Shown here one piece after another: positions 11,153 to 41,400 of a DNA stretch of 64,000 bases; positions within the stretch are counted from its first letter, which is position 1, and the number at the start of each line of letters is the position of its first letter. Below the pieces are notes generated by a model. The model had not been told where the DNA came from, made no database searches, and saw nothing but the letters and a program-made list of their open reading frames with translations. The DNA is from Microplitis mediator. Taxonomy: Eukaryota; Arthropoda; Insecta; Hymenoptera; Braconidae. Made by a program: the position numbers and the translations under genes. The stretch spans positions 16,923,275-16,987,274 of the forward strand of contig NC_079975.1 of the NCBI RefSeq assembly GCF_029852145.1, given 5' to 3'.

Positions 11153-11424
11153 CCCTAGCAGATCCGAATTACGGTAAATTACGGTAATTACCGTAAGTTA
11201 CCTTAATTCGCGTCATCCAGCAGAATTGCCGTAATTTACGGCAAAATGCGGCAATTTACGGTAAATGTAGTAATTTACGGTAATTTTCCGCAGTTTATGG
11301 CGATTTACGGTCAAATTTGGTAATTGCAGTATTCTACCTAATTTGCGGTAAAATTCGGTAATTCTGCTGGATACCTAGAGTTGCGGTAAATTACGGTAAT
11401 TACCGTAATTCGGATCTGCTAGGG
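11153..11424. repeat. ACGGTAA motif-array element, copy 5
   Basis: CCCTAGCAGATCCGAATTAC at the left and its inverse, ending GGATCTGCTAGGG, at the right. AA on both sides (11151-11152 and 11425-11426) is a 2-bp duplication. It lies 65 bases after the Traf4 stop, so probably in the 3' UTR. Confidence 0.85.
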
Positions 11425-12093
11425 AATAATTTTTAAAATACACACTGACATAATTAATTTTTTATGTGTATTCAAAGATACTTTTATTACACTATTAAAG
11501 AGAAAGTTCTTTTAATAAGTAATTTTTGGTTAATTATAATAAACAACTAAATGTTCAAAAATTGAGCAGTGGCCACAAATGACACTCCTGCCCTAATGCG
11601 ATTTATTTTTCTTTAATCCATACGAAGTTGTACATTATTATAGCAACAAACCGAACAAAAACAAAAACTGACTGTAAAATGAATTTAAATGCATTGTGAT
11701 CCCACAATTTATCTCAGAGAAATAATTTAGTAAAATAAACCCTTAGCGGATCTGAATTACGATAAATTACGGTGATTACCTTAATTTGGATCCGCTAGGG
11801 CTTATACTTTATACATTAAGAATTAAATTTAATATGTAAATACTTTTTAAAAATTAAACTCGAATTAAGACACTTGTAAATAGATCTACTGTTGTAAAAA
11901 TTTCTAAGTAACATATATTAAAATCGTGATTGAAATGCTAGTGATTTTTATAAAATAAAATTAACAAAATTTTATAACTTAATGTTTTTTAAAACAATAA
12001 TACGTCTTTTAATGTTTATTCTTATATTTTAACATGATATAAATACAGAGAAATACTTTTTGTTTCTTTTCGATTAACAAGCCACGCCATTAT
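11425..12093. other. Tail-to-tail intergenic region
   Basis: Lies between the Traf4 stop (+) and the Psf2 stop (-). It holds AATAAA words near 11539 and 11733 that could serve Traf4 and a TTTATT near 12015 that could serve Psf2. The only repeat seen is the 11740-11800 fragment. Which poly-A site is used cannot be told by eye. Confidence 0.4.
11740..11800. repeat. Minimal ACGGTAA element, copy 6
   Basis: Only 61 bases: CCCTTAGCGGATCTGAATTA joined almost directly to its inverse, ending GGATCCGCTAGGG. It shows that the family can shrink to little more than its two ends. Confidence 0.75.
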
Positions 12094-30458
<18,365 letters not shown>

Positions 30459-30576
30459 TAGTACTATTTGTTATTTTAAGAAAAGTTTTAATGGTTAAGT
30501 TTTTAATTCAATTACATTTTAAGACTGGACTGTATCTAACAAGTTCTCGAATTTTAAATTTCCATTAACTCCTTAA

Positions 30577-30777
30577 GGCTGGGCCGCACCTAACGAAGTC
30601 CTGAATTTAAGAATTCTAAGTATTTATTAAATAATTATCAAAACAGCAATTTTCTTAGCTTCCGACCAAAAGCCGAAGACGAACTTTTTCGGAAGATTTT
30701 CATCATCCGAGTCTCATAAATATTCAAAAAGTAATTAGAATTCTTAAATTCAGGACTCCGTTAGGTGCGGCCTAGCC
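30577..30777. repeat. 201-bp TTAA element, copy 2
   Basis: Ends GGCTGGGCCGCACCTAACGA and inverse, flanked by TTAA (30573-30576 and 30778-30781). The internal part is inverted relative to the other copies. 120 bp upstream of the Psf2 start, so it is in or near the Psf2/SPSB3 divergent promoter region. Confidence 0.9.
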
Positions 30778-30921
30778 TTAAGGCTGGGCCGTAGTAAAAA
30801 ATTTTGCAGACGTCGATTTTACGTCTTCAGTGTTTGCGGTGAACTCAGGAACCTTGGTGGCAAGTTAAATCAAGTCGATAACAAAGAGAACATCCGAAAC
30901 GCGGTAATTTACAGGAACGTA

Positions 30922-31994
30922 CCCTGATAGCCACACCTTACTCAGTAAAGCCTGCAGTGAAACATTTTCGGCTAACTTAACGAGAAAGTTTCTGGCAAAC
31001 TTGGCTGGATAATTAAGTTGGCTTCAGAATACGGCAGTAGCGTGAATGTAACTTGACAGAAAAACTTGCCGTCAATTTGAAGTTAAACTTTCAATCGACT
31101 TAACGTCATTGTCTGACAGTGACACTTGTAGTCAAATTGAATTCAACTTAACAGACAATTTACTGTCAACTTAAGGGTGGGCCGCACCTAACGAAATCCT
31201 GAATTTAAGAATTCTAATTACTTTTTGAATATTTATGGGACTCGGATGATGAAAATCTTCCGAGGAAGTTTGTCTTCTGCTTTTAGTCGGAAGCTAAGAA
31301 AATTGCTGTTATGATAATTATTTAATAAATAATTAGAATTCTTGAATTCAGGATTTCGTTAGGTGCGGCCCACCCTTAAAGGTAACTGCTTGCTCTCCAA
31401 CACTTTTCTTTAAATTGGCTTTAGAATACGGCAGTAGCTTGTAGTTAACTTAAGGTTAGGGTGGCTATCATGGAAGTTACGTCTAAATTGAAGAAAAATT
31501 AACCGCAAATTTTTCTTTTCAACTTTTGCTGTAAAATTGTCAGCAAATTCTGGCAGCAGATTTCAGGTAATTTAAACAACAAATTACTGTCAATTCCAAG
31601 CTAAAATGGCTGTTAGGGATATTAGGGTACCCTGGTAGCTACCTTAACCACAAGTTCACTTCAAGCTACTGCCGTATTTTGAAGCCAATTTAAAGGAAAG
31701 TGTTGGAGAGCAAGCAGTTATTTTTAAGTTGACAGTAAATTGTCTGTAACTTGAATTCAATTTGACTACAAGTGATGCTGTCAGACAATGACGTTAAGTC
31801 GATTGAAAGTTTCACTTCAAATTGATGGCAAGTTCTTCTGCCAAATTATATTCAGATGACGGCAGTTGATTTGCATCAACTTGCACGCAAGTATTGTCCA
31901 GCCGAGGTTTGCCTGAAACTTTTCGTTAGGTTAGCCGAAAATGTTTCACTGCAGAACTTACTGAGCAATTATATTTAGAGTGTGGCTATCAGGG
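30922..31994. repeat. Motif-array/foldback element with CCCTGATAGCCAC ends
   Basis: CCCTGATAGCCACACCTTA at the left and GTGTGGCTATCAGGG at the right, with TA on both sides (30920-30921 and 31995-31996). The two halves are diverged inverted copies (for example CTCCAACACTTTTCTTTAAA at about 31396 against its complement at about 31680). Rich in TTAACTTCAA and GACAGTAAATTG words. Contains TTAA copy 3. A fragment of the family is at 52973-53110. Confidence 0.8.
31175..31375. repeat. 201-bp TTAA element, copy 3
   Basis: Ends GGGTGGGCCGCACCTAACGA and inverse, flanked by TTAA (31171-31174 and 31376-31379). Nested in the 30922-31994 element, so it is younger than that insertion. Confidence 0.9.
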
Positions 31995-31996
31995 TA

Positions 31997-32640
31997 CCTC
32001 TAAATTGAGCAAAAGTTAACCGCAAATTTTTCTTTACCACTTTTACTGTCAAATTCTCAGCAACTTCAGGCAGCATATTTCAGGCGATTTCAAAGTCAAA
32101 TTACTTTCAATTTCAAGCTAAAGTGGCTATTAGGAGTCGCCGTAAAATTTTAACCGTAGTTTTCAGTCAATTTGCATCTAAAATGGCTCCACTCACTTAA
32201 CCCCTCATTATTTAGCGATCTGAATTTATTCTAATTGCAATTGTCTGTCAGTTATTTGCTAGTCAATGTTGGTTAATTAAAATAGTTTGTCGGTGATTTG
32301 TTTATTTATAAAAAAATAATGAAAATTCAGCCCATAATTTTTCCAATTTAGACCTTCTACTATAATATTTTTCAAATTTTTATATTTATTCGATGAACGA
32401 TTGCAATTATAATAAATGAGATAGCTGAATAATAAAAAGAAGCTAAAAATGAATGGAACTAAAACTGAGCAACAGAAATTAACGTATATTTGCTATCAAA
32501 TTGAAGGGACACCTGCTGAGCAAACTTCGCAACTTTAATTTGCAACATTTGAATGGCAAATAAAGTAAAAGAAACTTTTTCTGTGCAATCCTAAATCCTA
32601 ACCAATCCTAACTATCAGCGTAACATAATATTGTGAATAT
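31997..32640. other. Region upstream of the SPSB3 5' exon
   Basis: The first 150 bases still resemble the TTAACTTCAA-type repeat. The rest is AT-rich single-copy-looking sequence. A short ATG frame at 32449 does not splice in phase to the SPSB3 exon and was set aside. The promoter and 5' UTR of SPSB3 should lie here. Confidence 0.4.
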
Positions 32641-32683
32641 CGAAGAATTTTGTCATTGCCTTGAAAACTGTTGAATAACAAAC

Positions 32684-35329
32684 AGTAAGTAAAGAATGAA
32701 ATGTTGTTAATAATCTAATAATATGTAATAATAAACAAAACCATTTTCACAGTGTTCGAGTGGACGTGGGACGAAAGATTTAAATCAAGAAAGTCTTTAT
32801 TATCTAAAAACAATTTAGAAGTGAAGTTTCATCCAGGTTATAGCGATGGAACAGCTGCTGTCAGGGGTAATAAAGTATTAACGAAAGAAAGACATCACTA
32901 CTGGGAAGTAAAAATGGTGTCCCAAATATATGGAACGGATGTGGTAAGTTTAAATTGTCCCAATAAAAGAGTGAACTTTGAATAATAATCGTACCATAAA
33001 AAACAATTAAGTTCTGGAGGTGGAAAACATACTTTCTTGTTGGGGCAATTACACTCATCCAAAAAATCAAGGGAAGGGATAAATTTATGATAGTAAAATT
33101 ATAAGACTATAAAGTTAGCAGATAGCTGACAAACAAAACATTTGACCAAGCATATCTTGGCTGTATGTATATGCATTCACTCGTTGTCATTAATGCCTGG
33201 TCTCCTGTCAGATTAATATTCTATAGTCCAGGGGACCAGGCATTAATGACAACGAGTGTACCTTAGTTATGCCATGTTATTGAAAATTTAAAAATGGAAA
33301 ATGGCGCGTCATTTAAAACCGTCAATATCCATGAAAAAAAATTTTATTTTTTTAACACACTTGTCCAGCAATTTAAAAAATTAAAATTTATGAAGGTCTT
33401 ACCACTTTAATTTGTGATTTAATTCGATAAAATTAACACATTATGATTAGCTGGTTACAATCTAAGAGACCATTTTACAATTTCTGTGATTTTTAGCTTA
33501 GAATTTTTAGAACACGGAGAGAAATTCAAGGTTACCGTTCCTAGTACTTCTATGAAATATCATCCCATACCGTTATGGTAATGATTACTTGGAATTATGG
33601 GATATAGGCCCATACTTTCTGGGAAAAGCTCCCATAAGTATGGGAACAATTCCCATCATTATGGTAACAGTTCCCATGTCGCATGTGAAAGAATTATGGT
33701 AACGATTACTATAATATCATGATAACGGTTCGATGAGTGACGAATTATCAGTTGTAATTTAATTGATAATACACTTATCCAAAAAAATAAAGGAACAAGA
33801 TAATTTTATAAATTTTTTAGTGATTTTTGGAAGGCTGTATTTTCGTGAAAAATGATCGTGTCGAAAATAAAAATCTGTCTATCGGTTGACCCTGCGGGCC
33901 AGCCCTAAAACTTCCCGCTATTTTCGAGCTTAAGGAGCTCGAAAACGTTGTTGTGAATCCATTTTCGAGCTCGAAAATACTTTTGTATGACGTTCTTTTC
34001 GAAAAAAATAGTTTTTTATCATTTTTTCTCAAACGAATAAACCGATTGAGACGGTTGAGGTGGCAATTGACGCGTTTTATCAAGTTCTAAAGCTGATTAG
34101 ATTTTGAAATCGATTGATCCAATTTTTTTGTAGATATTCGAAAAAAAACGTTTTTCTCTATTTCTTTCACCAACGATATCTCTCAAACGAATAAACCGAT
34201 TGAGACGGTTGAGTTGGCAATCGACGCGTTTTATCAAGTTCTAAAGTTGACTAAATTTCGAATTCGATTTATCGAGTCGTTTTTGAGATATTTCAAAAAA
34301 AATAAAAAAAATTTTTTTTTTAATTCTTTCGACAACGGTTTCTCTTGAACGAATGAACTGATTTTGATGGTTGAGGTGACATTGGACGTGGCTTATAAAG
34401 CTTCAGAGCCCAGTCGACTTTGGAATCAATCCATTAAGCACATTAAAATTTATCCAAAAAAGACATTTATGAAAACATTTTATTTTTGGAATATCTCTGA
34501 ACGAGCCCTACCGATCAAGCTCAATTTCTCACATCTTCAAGATATTGACAAGCCGCGTCGAATGACACCTTAAAGTTAAAAAAATCAGTTCATCCGTTCA
34601 AAATATACAGGTATTTACATACGTACGTACGTACATACATACATACATACACTCAGACATCATCTTGAAATTAGTCAGAATAGCTTCGTAGAAGCTCAAA
34701 ACGTCAAGATCTCTTAGAAATTCGATTTTCGTAAATCGGACCGAAACCAATAACTTTCCGAATTTTTGAAAATTGACAATTTTTTTAGCGGGAAGTTAAA
34801 AATATATTAGTTTTGAGTAATTTTGTTCAGTAATTATAATGTTATTCAATGAAAAAAGCAGATATAGATTTTACATTTATTATTCCGTTGACGATATCTC
34901 TCAAATTGATTATCTCATTGAGACGTTCTTGGCAGCAATTGAAGGCTTTTATCGAGGTCTAGAGCTGATAAAATTTTGGGAATGATTGGTTTAGTCGTTT
35001 CGACGATATTTGCAAAAAACCGTATTCTACGATTTCTTTCGTCGACGATATCTTTTGAGCGGATTATCTGATTGAGACGTTCTTGGTGGCAATCGAAAGC
35101 TTTTATCGAGTTCTAGAGCTGATTAGATTTTGGAATTGATCAATTTGACAGTTTTCAAAATATCCAAAAAAACGAAAAAAAAATTTTTTTTTTTCGTATT
35201 TCTTAAATATCTCAGAGTCTATTTGACTGAATGGTCTAAAATTTTTTTGAAAATCTAAGTTCAGAAGATATCTTTCGCATGCCGCAAGAACCATCTAAAT
35301 CGGTTTATTCATCAAAAAGATATGAGAGG

Positions 35330-35418
<89 letters not shown>

Positions 35419-38400
35419 ACACATACATACATACATACATACATACAGACATCGCTCTGAATATGTCAGAATAGCAACCTAGCACCTTCAAATGTCGACA
35501 TATGATGAAAACCCGGTTTTTGAAAATTGGGGTGGAACTAATAACTTCCCGAATTTTTCGAAAATCGTTGATTTTCTCAGCGGGAAGTTAAAAATCTGTC
35601 TATCGGTTGACCCTGCGGGCCAGCCCTAAAACTTCCATGAAACAATTTTTTTTGAATCCCTTTAAATCGATTTTTTTAATCAGGGATAGACCGGTCACAC
35701 ACATACATACTCACATACACACACACACACATACAGATACTCGGACATCATTCTGAAAATAGTCAGAATAGCTTCCTAGGACCTCGAAACGTCGACCTCT
35801 GATGAAATTTCGATTTTCGTAAATCGAGGTGAAAACAATAACTTCCCGAATTTTTTGAAAATCGTCGATTTTCTTAGCGGAAAGTTAAAAAATGGTAAAA
35901 AAATTCTTGTTTTTTTTCATTTTATCTCTCTTCGGATTACTTAATTGATTTGCTTGTATGGATGTACCTATAATCGCATATTGTACAGGCAATTAATTGA
36001 CTCAATTCCATAAGCATTATTTTAAGATTATCCTAAAATAGAATTTCACAAAGACGCTAATATAATTGTCGTTTAATAATTATTAATAATTTAATTGAAT
36101 GATTCATTTATATTTTCTGTGATTATAAAAAAAATTTACATGTGCTGCAATAAGAAATCATTAGACAATAACAATGTGTTGTATTCCAGATGATTGGTGT
36201 AGGTACTGCCAAAGTTAACATCGATGAGAGAGATAAATTTTTCTCATTATTGGGACAAGATCGAGAATCATGGGGACTGTCATACAAAGGTAACATACAT
36301 CATGCTGGCGAAATTAAAGAATATTCACCGCCTTTCGAGCAAGGAAGTATCGTCGGGGCTCATCTAGATACTTGGAAAGGAACTCTACAATTTTTCATAA
36401 ATCGGAAACCTCTTGGAATTGCATTTACTGGCTTACGTGGAATCGAATTATACCCTATAATTTCATCAACAGCAGCCAATAGTTGTATGCGGATTACAAA
36501 AAGTTGTTCAGTTCCTGCATCTTTACAGATGGATTGTCTTGGAATGTTAAAACCTTTGCATAGATCATATCTATCGGCAGCCTTTCCGGGTCTTCGTTAT
36601 TTAACTGACGGTGTATTTGCTGAAATTTTGCGACTCAAACAAGGTAATTACTCTATTTTTCAATCCTGCTACTACTCGCCCGCTTCGCTGGGTATTTTGT
36701 AATGTTAGATGTCTCTATATTTTGATTTGATTATTGATATCAATTTTCTAGCATTTACCGTTAGAATATCAATAAATATTCTTATTCGCTGGCACTTTTC
36801 TATGTAAAAAAAAAGTTGCAAGTGGTAAAACTACAGGATAGAGTCAATAGTTAATATGTACTCCAGCTAGCCCCATAACAGTCGGCCCAAACTTTATCAT
36901 GAGGCAGAGGTAGAAAAGATATTCTCTCTCCTACGCATACGCATTACACCGCTTGCCCCACTTCTTCGCGGCAAGGAACACGCAGTGCTTACAAAAATCA
37001 TTGTTTCTTAAAACTTTAATAACTTTATGTTAAATTAAGATATCGCAATAATTTTTTTGTTGATAAGGGCCAAGTGTCTAAAAAATAAAACTTTGAAAAC
37101 CTAATTGAAATCTATCCAGTAATTTTTCCGTGATGCACGCACAACTGCAGACCTCTATCATTTTATTTATATAGATAGATATACAAGTTTGGACTTTCTT
37201 AAACTTAAAGAATGTACAATAGATTGGGCCAAAAAAATCGACCATTTTTTTTTTAACGATACTGTGAAAATATTATTTGGGATGACAAAAAAAAATTATT
37301 CTAAAAATTTGAGCCCTTATATTGATATTAAGAGGTGTATCATCGCAATTTTTGATTTTTTTTTAATGAGCGGGTTTTTGCCTTATAACTCTCAAACAAT
37401 CGAGATAAACAAAATAGACTTGATACATTTCTTGTAGGAAATTAAATGCTCTACAAAAAAGAATTCGTTTTGACTCAACTTCAACCTTGGATAACTTTCG
37501 AAGGAGTGAATTTAGCGAAAAATTGTTAAGAGACTTTTTTTGTAGAGCATTTCATTACCTTTGAGAATATTTATTGGTTTTTTTTGTGAAATGATTTTTA
37601 CATTAATAACAAAATTTCAAAGTTGAACAATCAAATTGTAAAATGATATCAATGTTCAAGGCATTATTATAAGGAAACGCTTCATCTGGAAAAGAATTTC
37701 AATCAGACCTTTTTTGTAGAGCATTCAATTTCCTACAAGAAATGTGTTTAAGTCTACTTTGTTTATCTCGATTGTTTGAGAGTTATGAGACAAAAACTCG
37801 CTCATTCAAAAAAAAATCAAAAGTTGCGATGATACACCTCTTAACATCAATATTAAGGGCTCAAATTTTTACAATAATTTTTTTTTGTCATCCCAATTAA
37901 TATTTTCACAGTATCGTTAAAAAATAAATAGTCGATTTTTTTGGCCCAGTCTAATGTACAGTCACTCTATTACTGGAACTGAGTTTTAATTCATACCAAG
38001 CAGCGCATCGTCGTGAAAATTAATAGTAAGACAGAAATAGTCAATTTCAGATCAATGTGATGGTTATACGTCACTGTATCCACGGACATTATACTCGCAG
38101 TCATTAGATCCGCGACGTTATATCTGTGACGTGACATCCGTGACAAGACCAGTTAGTTCCACGTCATTATATCCGCGGAAAATATGTCCGTTATGTTATA
38201 TCCACGATATTATCAGTTAGACAATATATTCGAGATGTGTACACAGATGGTGCTCGTCACGATCGTGTATCGGTTAATTTATCATCTATCAATAACTTGA
38301 ATTTAAAATTGAATACTACACAGAAGAAAAATAAATCTTGAACCAAGAAATAAAATGTCTTCGAAATTTAGTTTCTTGAACCAAGCTAAATTTCTTACTT

Positions 38401-41400
38401 TATTCGAGTAAAAAATTCTTTGGATCGAGAAATTATTTACTCCGCAGAAGACATCATTTTCTTAGTCTGGAACAGAAATTTTTTAAACCAAGAGCACATT
38501 TTCCTGAGCCAAGAAATTTTTTTCTTGATTCGAAAAAATATTTTTTTAATTCAAAAAATTTTTTTCTTGGCTGAAGATTGTTACCTTATTGAGTCAAAAA
38601 AATGTCTTGAGCTAAAGCAAGAAAGTTTTTGTACTAAAAGATATAATTTTTTAATCCAAGAGAAAACTTTCTTGAGCAAGAAAATTTTTTTTGTCGCAAA
38701 CAAAAAAAAAATTTTCAGCCAAGAAATAGATTTCTTCAATTAAGCAAATACATTTATCGAGCTAAAAAAATTTTTTTTTTTTTTAAACAATTATTTGTTG
38801 GTTTAAATATTATTTAACCAATTGCTGTGAAAGCAGATAATTAATTTATCTGAAGTATCTTTAAGGAATAGAAAAGTTTCTCAATGAGATAAATTATTAA
38901 AAACAAATTGAGAAAAAACAATTTTTGTTTAACGCATGAATCAAACCCAGACCGAACCCTCGTCGCGCGAGAGCTTTATCAACTAACCGATCCCAGCCTT
39001 TGCCAGGCTACGTTTACTTTGTTCACATCTATTGAGCCACACTGGCCTTACGGTCAGTCACATTTTTAAATCTTAAACACAAAATTTACATTAAAAATAT
39101 TATCGCCAATAATTTGGAAAAATATTAGTTAGGAGATTTTAGCAAAATTCTGAAAGGATCATATGAATCCTTTATAAAACAATTTCGATATAAAAATAAA
39201 AAAGTTTCTAATAAAAAAAAAATTAAAAAATTATTCAATATTTTTTATTCCATTAATTAATTAATTTATTATAATAATAAAATTTAATTATTTAATTTTT
39301 AATTTATTTGAAAAAATAATATGGACTCAGTATCCGTTTACTGCGCCAGTACAAGAAAGAGAGAGTAAATAGTATTCATTCCTTATGGTGCGAAGGATAT
39401 AGCACCTAGGAGTGTATCCAAGACAGAACTTTCTTGGTTTGAGACTCTAGTAATCTTGGTTCCAGATTTTTCGTGCGATTGGTCAGAGAATGTATTACTC
39501 AAACCAAGAGTTAAAATTTTTTTAACCAACTACCTTTATTTTTAGTTCAAGTTCGTACCGTTTATTATTTTAAAACACCATAGTTCTTTAATTAAGATAG
39601 CTTTCTTGAACCAGATATTTTTATTTCTTAGCTTAAGTAAGCAACAGACTGAGGTTAAAAAAAATGTTTACTATACCAAAAAATGAAAATTTTTAAAACA
39701 ATTAATTCTATTATTAGACCAAGTATGAAATGTGTATTAGCTTAAGAATTTTTTTCTTAATTCATGATTTAAAATTCAAGAAATTATTTTACTTGGTTTA
39801 AGAAATTTCTGGTTTTCATTCCACCTGTTAAAAAATATCTTGGTTGAAGAAAAATTATCTTGAGTCAAGATTTTGTTTTTCTGTGTAAATATATTAATTT
39901 TATTTAAAACCGGACGATGGATGGTGAAGTGTAGGTCCAACTCATTTATTATTTTATGGTAACTTCAGCGTTAGGTATGAGGTAGGGTGTGTTGGAGGTG
40001 CCTCACTGACAATTCCATCAACACACCTGGGGCGAAACCTAATATTGGTCGGTATTTAATGAATTAACTTCGTTAAAGATTGTTAGGTGGTAAATTAATG
40101 GTATTATTACACTTACATCCGCGGGTTCATCTATTAACAAACCAATAAATTAATGTATTAATAATAGTGTATACATGTGTCGGTTATTGAAGTATCCACG
40201 AATAATGTCGACGAATATAGTGACATGTAGCCAACGTGATATAGTGGACAAGAACTGATCAGTTTCTTCCGTCAGGAAGAAACTCATTAGTTCTTGCCTG
40301 CTAAATTCGCTTCTGACTTTATTTCATCCCTATTAGAATCGCATTTGTTTATTGTAAACCTCTTAATATTATGAGTTCCAATAAAAAAAGATCGGTCTAT
40401 TGGTTAACCCTGCGGACCAGCCCCAAAACTTCCCGCTGTTTTCGAGCTCAACGAGCTCGAAAACATTATTGTGAGTACATTTTCGAGCTCTTCGAGCTCG
40501 ATAATACTTTTGTATGCCATTGTTTTCAAAAATCCATTTTTCAGCATTTCTTTCTCCCACGATATCTCGCGAACGAATTAACCGATTTTGATGGTTGAGG
40601 CGGCAATAGACGCGTTTTATTAAGTTCTAGAGCTGATTGGATTTTGAAATCGAATGATTCAATTTTTTTGTAGATATCCGAAAAAAAACGGTTTTCACTA
40701 TTTTTTTAATCAACGATATCTCGTGAATGAATTGACCGATTAAGACGGTTGAGGCGGCAATCGACGTGTTTTATCAAGTTCTAAAGCTGATCAATTTTTG
40801 AAATTGAGTTATTCAGTCGTTTTTGAGAAATTTCAATGAAACAAAAAAAAAATTTTTTTTTTAATTCTTTCGTCAACGGTTTCTCTTGAACGAATGAACC
40901 GATTTTGATGGTTGCGGTGGCATTCGACGCGGCTTATAAAGTTTTAGAGCTGATTAGATTTTGAAATCAATCCATCGAGCAAAATAAAAGTTATCCAAAT
41001 AAAACATTTTTGAAAAAATTTTATTTTTGAAATATCTCCGAATTCACCCTACCGATTAAGCTCAAATTTTTACAGCTTTAAAATATCAACAAGCCGCGTC
41101 GAATGACACCTCGAAAATGAAAATCGGTTCATCCGTTCAAGAGTTATGAATATTTACATATATACATACGTACGTACGTACACACATACATACACTCGGA
41201 CATCATCGTGAAATTAGTCAGGGTAGCTTCTTGGAACCTCAAAACGTCAAAATCTGATAGAAATTCGGTTTTTGCAAATCGGACCGATACCAATAACTTC
41301 CCGAATTTATGAAAATTTTCAATTTTCTTAGCGGGAAGTTAAAAATAAAAAATATTTGTATAGAGTAGATAGTGATTTTTATTTGGAAACAACAGAAAAG

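Noticed and set aside
8539..11800. CRISPR-like spaced repeats
   Set aside because: Repeat words are degenerate, in both orientations and without regular spacers; this is eukaryotic DNA.
30922..31994. Divergent promoter regulatory island for Psf2/SPSB3
   Set aside because: The symmetry and repeated words are explained by an inserted inverted-repeat element with TA duplication.
32449..32538. ATG frame MNGTKTEQQK as a possible SPSB3 first exon
   Set aside because: Its possible donor leaves phase 2, which does not match the exon at 32753; the spliced ATG explains the start better.
38420..38743. 107-codon frame
   Set aside because: Made of translated TTCTTG/CAAGAA array words.
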